A DNA stretch of 64,000 nucleotides, taken from NCBI GenBank assembly GCA_030568195.1, contig JAJLTO010000022.1:1-64000 (forward strand), written 5' to 3'. A model generated the notes under the pieces. That model searched no databases. It saw only the letters and a program-made list of their open reading frames with translations, and was not told the origin of the DNA. The position numbers and the translations under genes are program-made. Below are positions 36,200-46,132 of the stretch, in pieces; positions within the stretch are counted from its first letter, which is position 1; each line of letters begins with the position of its first letter. The stretch is from Dipodascopsis uninucleata var. uninucleata. Lineage: Eukaryota > Ascomycota > Lipomycetes > Lipomycetales > Lipomycetaceae.

Positions 36200-37320
36200 A
36201 TGAGTACACTACTGAGCAAAGATCTAAATGTTAACGACCTTCTAAGAATTCTGACTAATAAATGTAAGATTCCTCTATCACGAGCTCTTCCAGTCGCATC
36301 CACTTTTCTACAGAATGGGCTACAAAGGTATGTTTATGCATAACTAAGAGCTGCAATATTTCTAATTAATGAGTGATACAAAATCAATCGTTCACATATA
36401 GCGCCGAGACTATAGCATCTAAAAATCAACAGGAATTGACAGCTCTATGCCCCAATCTTACTGAGCAGCAAACTGCGAAAGTTATTTCATGTTTCAAGAC
36501 GGCCAGCAGAAAGCGAAGAGCAGGAAAGGACAGTGATCTTCTCAACAATTCTGCTTCGAAATCAAGACGTAGAAAGGCTCGAGAAAATGACGAGCGTGAG
36601 AGTGCAGACCTATATAGCGATTCCAAATACAAAATAGATATGATATTGGATGAAGCCTCCTTAAGTGATGTAAAGGTGGTGGTTAATCGTGCTCCCGTGC
36701 TCATACTATTTTCTGTAGTCTCTCTTTCTCATCAATATCCCGACTTTGGAATAGCTTCCTGCTTATCTCTAGCGTCAGCAGCAGCGTCGGTGTCAGCTTC
36801 TGCTAAAGGCGCCAGCCTAGGAGTCAATTCGTCCATATATGATATTCATAAGGAACTGCGGGAAGGCTACAAAACACTAAAAGTATTAGGTCAAATAGAA
36901 GTAGCGGTGCTTAAACAAGGTGAACGAAACGGTTACTGGGGATTAGATCTTGAGGCAATGGCAAAAGCACGAGCAAAACAAGATGGCAGTGAAAACGAAC
37001 TCTTGTGGATTAAACCTGACTCTGTATATTCATACCTAGTACGCAGTTTCGGTAAAGATGGATTGAGGGCAGTGGCTGGTGCTTTCGAGCTGTTGATCAG
37101 ATCATGGGAAATCGCCGAAGCGCAAGATTCTATGACCACCAACGAAGCGGATCAAAATATTTCTGACCAAAACAAAAGATGGGTCTCTAAATTATGGTCT
37201 TGGTACGTCGCATTAAGACCAGAGATCGAATATGGCTTACGAGGATGGGGCCAGAAGGGCGAACTGAGCTGTTCAAAGATTTTGACTCGGCGTGCACCTG
37301 AAGTCAAGAGTGATAATTGA
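36200..37320 (+). CDS. Conserved fungal protein of unknown function, helix-hairpin-helix-like N-terminus, 348 aa
   Basis: Exons 36200-36327 and 36402-37320 (intron GTATGT..TATAG). Residues about 15-65 (LSRALPVASTFLQNGLQSAE then LTALCPNLTEQQTAKVI) look like a helix-hairpin-helix or Rad51-N-type fold, followed by a basic linker (KRRAGKDSD, KSRRRKARE) that could be nuclear targeting or DNA contact. The C-terminal two thirds carry blocks I remember from an uncharacterised fungal family: VVVNRAPVLILFSVVSL, SASAKGASLGV, DSVYSYLVRSFGKDGL and LRPEIEYGLRGWGQKGEL. No enzyme motif is visible. The gene is the last before the 7.2-kb desert. The start is the first ATG of an exon that splices in frame. A nucleic-acid role is an inference from the N-terminus only. 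Confidence 0.72.
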
Positions 37321-40300
37321 ATGAGCTGTGATTCGACCATGCGATTTCCGCGATAGGCATGCTTATTTTAAAAAATAAACAATAAATGTATACTTTTTTG
37401 GCATATCCAGGCCGAGAAATTGTTGATTCGGTATATTTGTTGTTCTTTTAGGAGAAGTTTTACTGGAAATATGCTACCTATATTGGGCAAACTTGCTCCA
37501 CATGAAGTAAGCTCTAGGATTAGTCTCTAAGTCCAGACAAGGATTATTCACCTTTTTAGACAGCTGTTATGTAATGGGTAACCACATAACCAGGCACAGT
37601 TCGAAAATAAACTAGAATTAAGTAAGAACCGAGAGATGAAAAGACGAAGCAAGACCATTTCTGGGTATAATTTTTAAGTTGTCTAAGTATTATGAGCTTT
37701 CCCGCATTAAAGGTCAGCTAGTCACAAAACTCTTCTGACCGTAATATCATTAAATGAGCACATTATAAGACGTTTTTTAATTCTTTATAGTTGCTAAATA
37801 GAGCGTGAATACCTGTATGAAATATCAGTATTACCAGTGTTTAAATGGAATGCAGTATGTGTAATAATTTTGAGAATTTGATACATTATTGATAATATAA
37901 AACGTCCAAAAATGGATTAAACATCTATCATCTAGGGACCACTAATAGCTAGATGGAGTCAGTACAATGAAACTAGAGAAATTAGATTTGATTTGTATCT
38001 AATTATCAGTACATTAGACAACAGCATAGAAGCATACTGGTTTATTCTCGCTCAAATGTCAATCAGTGAGAAGTATGCATAATCATCGATGAACCGTTGG
38101 CGAGAATAGCCGAATTCTATATATATCTGCCAAAGTAGCTACTCGCAGATTTGTTGAAGAGGACCATCTATTATGTGAAGTTCGTACATACATGAGTGAC
38201 GCATCTAATGCTGTAAGAACAATAATAGAAGCTACTGAAGTGGACTATTATCACAATTTAACAATACTAAAGACCAGCATTTTATGCTATTTACTATATA
38301 TTACGAGAATACCCAAGACATCCCAAATTATACGTGCAAATTTTGCACTGCCAACAGGCTACGCAGCGATGTAGTTGGCGGAAGTTATAATGCTGGAAAT
38401 TACGATATATACTCCGAGTGTCTTTCGATAGCATCCTGCACATTGCTAGTAAAGATGATATACCTTCCACGCGCAATCCAGTAGCTCGAGGCACATAACT
38501 CTTCCCACTACTGCATTATTAGGAATATTCGATCAGAATGCTCAGTCTTGTCGAAAGCGAAAAAAAAATTTACAACCATTGAACGAGCTTTGCCATTCAA
38601 GCGTGAACTCCAGCGAAAGGACATACATACAAACCGTGATATAAGCGACATAAACACTGCTGGAATAAAGTTGTCGTTTGATTCAGAACTCAAAAAAAAA
38701 AAATCCAGGCACCTGGATTTGAAATGAGATAATTTATAGGTAATAAACCAAATACTGCATGCATACGCGTGTAGAAGCGTGTATTATGTTTACTACTATT
38801 GTCTTACTTATGCATGAGTGGAGTATCAGAGTACTATGCCATATACTCTCAGTACATTCATACGTACATGTTAATTATTTGGGTAATAAGCATGAGCAGG
38901 TAACAAGGAAGTATCAATCGAGCCAAAAAATAGGTTGTACAGATGCTTTTGGATAGTTAATGAACTTAGTTGCTAGAAACAGGAAATTCGCCACCTTTGT
39001 TCAAAGTGGCTGCTTTGTCACCCTAAAATGGACCGGATCTTACTCTAAATTCATCTGGACTAGGCCCGTGCACAGCTATAAGCTATGACGAAAGAACTCT
39101 GGTGATAACTTGCAAGAATAGAGATGTGAGCCTCATGGAGAGAGGCTATAGTTTCTAGGGTTAGCAAACCAGTCTATCCAACCTGTAAGAGGATAGATAG
39201 AGCGAGCCAACTCAGCAGAAGCAGAAGGCTAATAGGTAGAGTCATCCATGGGATAGCTATAGCTAGTAGGAGCGTGCACCACGAGAAATGTTTATATTCA
39301 AGATAAAGTATAGAGTAGAGCGAAGAGAAGTTGAGCGGAACATGTAAGTAACAAAAAGTCGATAGACTGTATGTAAGCTTGGCCAGAGGCTGAATTTGGA
39401 ACGCAAGAATATGAACAGATTATATTGCTCTTATTCAGATTCTGCACTATCGTTATTTAATCGGCTCAACTGATTTAAAAAGGTGGAGCAGTAAAAAAGA
39501 GAGTAGGCTGCTCAGAAGAGAAGATTTTTTTATGCATGAAGGTTCTCGGTATGCATATAGATATACCGTAGAGAGACTAACTAATCAGAACTTCTTTCAA
39601 CTAAGTACTCGATTACGACTGTCTAGATGCGCCGTGATCACTACGAACAGAGAATACATCATGCTTGGTATTAATACCTTGTTCAAACTGATAGATATGC
39701 GTAACACTTGCTAATATAATAGAATTATGAGGACCTTTTGCTTAGGAAGAGAAAGCAAGAATTGCTAGGTAATTGAGTTTTGTTCAAAAATTGTATTTGC
39801 TATTTCCATTCGTAGACCAGTTGGCAACTATTAAAATGAAAGTAGAAGGAAAAGAAATTCTTAAAGAGGAAAAATTGTTAATAACTGGTGCAATATGCAA
39901 ACCACCTTGATTGTAGTTTATTTGAAGCTGGCAGTACATAAACGGCTAAGATGATGCATATTCGGATATATTGGTAGAGTAAATAGCTTACAATTTCTTA
40001 TTCGGGCCTACAACTGTAACGGTTTATCCGGATGGCGTTATTGTTTTCGACCGCAATCACTGACTTTTCGAGAGGAGTAGATTTAGAAGCTCAACACGTT
40101 AAACTATCTAGTATAGAAGTATTTTTCATATTCTGAGGTGCATTGTGTGATCAAGTCTGGATTACTAAATAGTGAAATATTTTAAGGCTATCAGATATTA
40201 AATTCGTCTCGGAAGAAAAGACTACATGCTGAATAGCGAATGATCAGGAAATTACATGGGCCGCGTAAGATATTATAGACTGACGCAAGATATTTTGCAA

Positions 40301-43300
40301 ACCTAAAACCTACAGTTTATAACACATTAATGGCTCGGTCTACGAAATTTCTTCTCTTTAATACGTCTAATCAAGGTTGTGACTCGAATTACTGTCACAA
40401 TTTAACCGAATACACTAGCTGTACAAAAAATAGAACTGTTTTATTTCACTCTGAACGAAGATGGAGAAAATAAAACATCTATCTTAAAAGATGTGCGCAA
40501 AACTGCTGGTTCCTGGCAGCTTCCTCGTCGGTTACCGATAACACCGCTTTTGTAGTTAAAACGGCGCAGGCCATTGGCAATAGTTCAATAGTATATTTAT
40601 TACTGTATGGATGAGATCAAGCTGATAAGGTCTCTAAATTTTATTACTGCGGGTACGAGAACCTAAGAGACTATATCTTCATGCACTATATACTTGTTAA
40701 TGGCCATGCAAGTTATGGAAAAACTAAGGTTACTGAAACGAAAAGACACCATCTCGTCTGATTAGTGCTGACCTAATATCTGACAAAATATGATTCCGGC
40801 TGTTGACGTGTGCGGGCAGTGCTTCAATGGTTTACAAGGATTATGTAGCTTATCTGTTCTATTTTTACTTTTGTCCGAGGCAGAGGTATCAAGAAATGTA
40901 ATAATTTTTTTCTCTCTCCTTACTGCTTAAACTTATATTTTTCTTTCTCTTCGTCTGCATCCTGCTCGCGACAATAGTAAATTTTTTTGCCAATGAGCAG
41001 CAATGATATAATTTGTTGCAACTATTTCTACTTATTATTATTGTTAATCGTACTGTAGATACCTATACATAAAATCACGCGGGTTAGACATGAGAGGAAT
41101 CTGTGATACGGTGCTCCAAGTACAAGAATAGCTTGTGCTCGTCATACCTTTACTCACACTTCCTCGTATCCTTGCTGATAAAGATAAGAATATGCAGATG
41201 CTTGACAGCTAGGAACCAGGATGTCGGAGTACATTTCTTTTCGGCGCTTAGAGGCCCAAGCAGCTACCTAGGACGCGTGGATCGGACCTGGTCTAGCTGC
41301 TCACACTTCTAGACAAGATCGAGCCCTTACTTGCTAGATCTCAGTGTATGCTAGTGTGCATAAGCAGGATAGTTGGCGTAAAGCCAGCAGCTTGTAGAAC
41401 TGATGGCTGTGCGAGCCGAAAGTTCACTGCCAAAAAACAGCCTACGCCCAGGAACCATACTTCAGAAGGCGCCTAGTATCTGCGAGTCTCCGGTTTTTAC
41501 GGAGATCACTAACTCGAGGCTCAGTTACACCTTCGCGTTGTTACTTAAGCGTCTACATAAGGGCAACTGACTGTTAGAATCAGAGTCATATAGACATACT
41601 ATACAAGATAAACAGCTCGACGATTGCTCTGCGGATGGAAATATTTCACAAACCAGTAATTACTAATTAAATATAGTCTTGCTCGATCTGGATCATTATA
41701 TTTCTTCTTTTGGCTATTAATCGAAGCATTCCAGCTACACTTTCTGCAGACTCTGCGTTAATAGAACAAATTCAAAGATAACCTTGCTAGGTCTGGATCT
41801 TGATTCTGATTAGTCTAATTTCTCGAATTATACATAATACATCCGAAAAAAGAAAATAATAACAGGTAAGCAGAAAAAGCAAGTAAACATTAGGACCAAC
41901 CAAAATAGAGTGCAAATTTAAGATGCCGATGGAGTTAAATTAATAAGCTCACAACGTTATTTTTCTATTAATGTTGCATTATATGAAACCCGCATATATT
42001 TTGGTTACCAATCAAGTTATGCGTGAGTTTGAAACCAAAATATCGCTCCGTGGAAGTAAAATAGTAGCTCAAGGATAGAAGAGTTCCAGCTTAAAAGTCT
42101 AGAATACAGTAGGCGTTAGTTCTGACTGGACGTCACGATACTGTAGTGGGCGAGTAGCTCAGTAAGCTCACACCTACCTCCGTCTCACACTTGTAAGGGC
42201 TGCGGTGCACAGCTACGTGGACGGTGCTTTTGTAGTGGCTTTTGATGCCGTCCACACTTACGAGCACGCCAGTCGTATAATAATCGTTTCTGCTAGTCAG
42301 ATGAACTCGGATTAACTACATCGCGTGCCGGGTAACTAAATATTGCGATTGCCGAGGTAACGATCTCGAAAATGTACGAATAGGATGTCGACATCTGAGC
42401 ACAATCGAGTACCGACAAGTTTATGCTGCGAGTTGGCTATTAAGAGTGCAGATTTGGTGCAATGTCCAGGTTATAACTGGCTAAAGTCTGAGAGTATATC
42501 ACGATGGTAGAAGATGAGTACAAAACGATTGGTACAGCAAATGGTATCAGGCAGTGATGCTATGATAATATGAAATCGTTCACAGACGGAGAATGGAATT
42601 CAGAATATGCGCTTAAGGTTGTTACCATAGAGAATGATTTGCACCGCTTATACAGTAGAATGTAAAAGAACATGTTGCGAAGGAGACACCCAGATAGTGA
42701 CTGATACTTTAATTACTTAAAGCTCGCGTTCCAGGGCGAAATTAACATTAATCAAAGCTATGGTCGTGGCCACCAGAGACTCATGCGACAGCGTGCAACC
42801 ATGTGCAATTACACGTTTTGAGATTTGATTGGAGTCTGACATAGGCTCAAAGAAAATCCGACTGGAACAAATCGCATTCGCCAATGTCCGCGATTAGACA
42901 CATTAGAAGTGGTTCCGGGCTATAATATGTTAGAAAAACATTTCGTCCGATGAACTAGCGTAGCAAATAGAAGAAAAAAGCTCTTTTTAGCAGCAATAGC
43001 CACTGAGAGTGCTCTCATAGTGTATGGCTGTTGCAGACATAAACTTGCGGAGTTCATATCAAACTATAGGCGAGGACTGGAAAGTTCCGTACTACATAGC
43101 CAGCTGATAAAAATTTCTTTGCAATTGAACTAGAAGCTACCGTGAAAGCACACGCTCTCGAAAGCTACAGTTCTGCAAGCAGGACTTCAGTAGCGGACGA
43201 ATGTACATAGTCTAGGGATATGAAGTCGAAAGACCTGTGGACAACTATAGCACATAACCATGGAAATATATTACAATTTAGAAAGAGCAGGGAATTTAAA

Positions 43301-44563
43301 TAGAAAATAAAAAAAATTTTGAGCTGCGCCCATAAAGACTGCAAACGACACAAATTGTGTTGCATACAGGTTAAGGTCGGCTAGAAGACTATGAAGAAGA
43401 CCGAACAGCAATGATCATCAGAAGCAACAATTCTTCACACAGCCTTCTGACTTCTCATAGCTGAGGTACATGCCCTATTTAAGGATGTATATGAATTATA
43501 CAATGCAATAGGAAGAAGATCCTGAAAAATTACAGTGCCAAATGCCATTCTTATTATTGCTACGAGTATCTAGTCGGTTATGCCAGTCTCGACGAACCTC
43601 AACGGCACTTACCCATGAGGACATGACCACGACCTCCGTTGGACACTATATAGATAAATTTTAAAATCATACTAGCTAAATGCCTCGTGTCTGGTCTCAG
43701 CCAAATTCATCTAATAGCTATAATTTCCCGATAAGTTTGATATAAGGTTTGATATTAACGAAAATAACTATACTAAAAGGCTATATCGTTAATTCTTATT
43801 CCGAAATTAGATACACTTAATAACATTTTTTTGCTCTAATCTGATTAATTGCTAGAGTAACTGAAAAATCGACAAAAAGAGACCATATTGCTCTCATTTG
43901 CTAAGTGTTTGTCTCCACACCGGGGCAACAGCATGCACACAAAAAAATTCAAAGACCAAGAGAGTTCAACAGGCACATGCATAGCCATTAAGCTAATAGT
44001 TTAATCTCAAAGACTTTTTATTGTTGTTAATTAAAGACGAAAGATAATACCTGACCAAAGTGAAGATTTAGATTACGGTCCAGCCGTGAGTACAATACTC
44101 AAATCAACTTCGTAGATATAACCAATAAGTAAAAGTTGTATGACAAAACTAGATCATATCAAATGATCGAAGAATGAGATAATAAAATGAAAACATAAAT
44201 AATAAAAAACAAATCGAAAAGCTTCTTAAGCATCCCGGGAATAGTTAACATAAAACACAAAACGCGCCTTTTTTTGACGAACATATTATTAATGAGTGGT
44301 GTGAGTATCAAAATCACTAGATAGAAAAAAAATCAAAAGATACATAAAAACTTAACGATATACCAAAAAAATCTGAAGCCCAAAATTAATCATATTTACA
44401 TTCAATAGCTCATGAAAAAATCAAACAGAATGCCAGAAAGAATAAAAAGTAAAAAGAGAAACATGCCCATTATACATCCAAATTTTCGAGAAAAGGCAGT
44501 CATAACCGTGATCCAAAAGAAAAAGCCCAAAATCGATTAGAATTGTTTTACATCAGCCAGTAC
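37321..44563. other. 7.2-kb gene desert left of the C2H2 gene
   Basis: No ORF above 69 ATG-started codons and no recognisable protein, tRNA, rRNA or snRNA. Base composition is patchy: lines at 41,221, 41,281 and 42,181 count 50-57% G+C by eye, against 22-33% in typical spacers of this window. 44,100-44,563 is A-rich on the plus strand and probably the 3' UTR of the C2H2 gene. 38,093-38,727 holds two adjacent stop-free stretches with protein-like composition but no ATG at their openings. Possible contents: long non-coding RNA, distal regulatory DNA, decayed sequence or a centromere-type region. Confidence 0.5.
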
Positions 44564-45472
44564 TTAAATAGGCTGAAGTCCCTCGACATATCCATTACGT
44601 CCGCCACGTCGCATGTGAGTCCTTCTGTGAGCTCGAAGATTGTCAGAACGCGAGAATCGACGACCACAAGTCTCAACGTCACAAACAAATGGTCGCTCAT
44701 CTGTGTGAGTGCGCATGTGCCGTCTCAAGTGCTCCAGTCTCTTGAATCTCTTAGCACATCGCTCGCACTTATGTGGCTTATCCATAGAAGAAACAATCAA
44801 AGGAATCGACTTTTTCTGGGAGACCAAGTACTGAGATGTCATATTAGTCTTTGATCTGAGCGAGTGAGCCGGAGGAGTTGTTGGAGGAGATGGAGTAGTG
44901 CAAACCGAAGCAATCTGCTGAAGAGCATATGAAGCAGCAGTAGAATTATGGAAGGACATGTTCTGAGACGGCATATAAAAAGGAGTAGAGTAACAATCAG
45001 TTGATGGTGTCAACAAAGCAGCATTTAACTCATTTCCACATGGGCTGGCAAAAAACTCAACCTTAGTAGGAGAGGTGCCTGGAGTAGAAATCCCAGAGGA
45101 AAGAGGCGACTCAATGTACTCCTTAGAATGCTCATCAGCAGAAAGATAAAGCATATCAGGAGTGATAGTGGCTGGAATGTCCTCAATTGGAGTCGCCGGT
45201 CCGGAAGAGCAGTAAGAAGAGAGAGATGACATGGAAAGAGTTCGTCGGGCAAGCATAGGAGGAGGAGACAATGCCTGACGAAAAGCCAATGTCGACACAC
45301 CATTCAATTCTGACGCGAAGGGTGTCAGAAAAGCTGACTGATTATCAAAATCATTAAAATCTATAATCTATAAACGATAATAAACCAATGGTTAGAGTTC
45401 CGAAGTCAATTGAGAAAATGTTTAAACATTGTTATACAGTGCTTGCAAACGAAATATGCTTACCGATGACAT
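44564..45472 (-). CDS. Msn2/4-type C2H2 zinc-finger transcription factor, 2 exons, 270 aa
   Basis: Exons 45472-45464 (only ATG-TCA-TCG) and 45367-44564 on the minus strand, joined through the first of two TATAG acceptors, which keeps the frame. Two C-terminal C2H2 fingers: [21 protein letters not shown] and [23 protein letters not shown], with the linker TDERPF. Compared with yeast Msn2 (FRRSEHLKRH, FSRSDNLSQH), finger 1 contact positions Arg-Glu-His-Arg are identical and finger 2 keeps Arg-Asp-Asn, with Ala for Gln at the last contact. This predicts binding to AGGGG/CCCCT stress elements. The N-terminal 180 residues are Ser/Thr/Pro-rich with many SP/TP sites ([17 protein letters not shown]), suited to kinase control. 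Yeast Msn2, Com2 and Yarrowia Mhy1 are the nearest types I can name; orthology is not claimed. It stands alone between two deserts. Confidence 0.88.
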
Positions 45473-46075
45473 CCTGTTATATGATCAAGCGAGAGTGAGA
45501 TTCGTTAGACACCTAATACGTAACTGTAAACGAGAGGACGCTTTAAAACTGTTAAAAGAGAGAGCGGGTGTCTTTATATTCAAAAAAAATATCCTGACAT
45601 GAAAAATGTAGCAGATACTAAAAACAGGTGTCGCGTTCGTGAGACACTAAATTGCCCAATCCAGACTATTGGATGAACTCGAAATTGCTATGCTGAAAAT
45701 AAATATAATTAAGTACTCGCACAAATTAAGATGACGAGACAAAGAAACCCTTAAATATATTCTTTCGAAAACTTTTCTGGAGGTCTTAAAAACCAAACAA
45801 GACTCAAGAAATGAAGAACTTTTGTTCACGAGCAGATGAACTTGATTGCAGAGAATATAAGCAGTAGTAGAGCGTAGAATGATAACGAAGCTCGCGATAA
45901 AAACTTGGAGGATCTATAGTGCTCGGACAAGACTAAAAAATGAATACTACTAAAACGACTGTCAGACGCACTTGAACGAAAGAGCAAGCTATAGCAAACA
46001 AGAGAAGACAACACAACCAACAATGTAATGAAAAGCACAAAAAGAGAGTAGCAAGAATGTTGTATATCTATTGCA
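45473..46075 (-). promoter_or_regulatory. Probable long 5' leader of the C2H2 gene, nearly free of upstream ATGs
   Basis: On the coding (minus) strand the roughly 600 nt upstream of the start codon contain one ATG, at 45600, until the next at 46076. Around eight would be expected by composition. The same stretch is strongly T/C-rich on the transcript strand, and this skew ends near 46,120 where a TATA-like element lies. Together these suggest one transcribed leader under selection against upstream starts. The transcription start itself is inferred. Confidence 0.5.
45580..45600 (-). promoter_or_regulatory. Six-codon uORF (MSGYFF) in the C2H2 gene leader
   Basis: The only upstream ATG in the leader opens ATG-TCA-GGA-TAT-TTT-TTT-TGA and closes 107 nt before the main start codon, leaving room for reinitiation. 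Function inferred. Confidence 0.45.
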
Positions 46076-46107
46076 TTGACCTGGAGAATAAACGAAAGGA
46101 ATCTTGC

Positions 46108-46132
46108 AGGGGCGGGGTCGACCTCTTTTATA
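46108..46132 (-). promoter_or_regulatory. TATA-like element with adjacent AGGGG (STRE) site
   Basis: Plus-strand AGGGGCGGGG at 46108-46117 and, on the minus strand, TATAAAA at 46132-46126. Orientation and distance fit the promoter of the C2H2 gene. AGGGG is the predicted target of the encoded fingers, so autoregulation is possible but untested. Confidence 0.4.

Noticed and set aside
39150-39170. TAGGGTTAG resembling a telomere unit
   Set aside because: A single copy in unique sequence; not a telomeric array.
42120-42290. tRNA-like TAGCTCAGTAAG (A-box resemblance)
   Set aside because: No B box or cloverleaf partner within tRNA distance.
45647-46038. Two minus-strand ORFs that appear to overlap start-to-stop in the C2H2 leader
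   Set aside because: Both begin with GTG, not ATG, when the bases are read; the leader contains only one ATG, so they are not credible uORFs.
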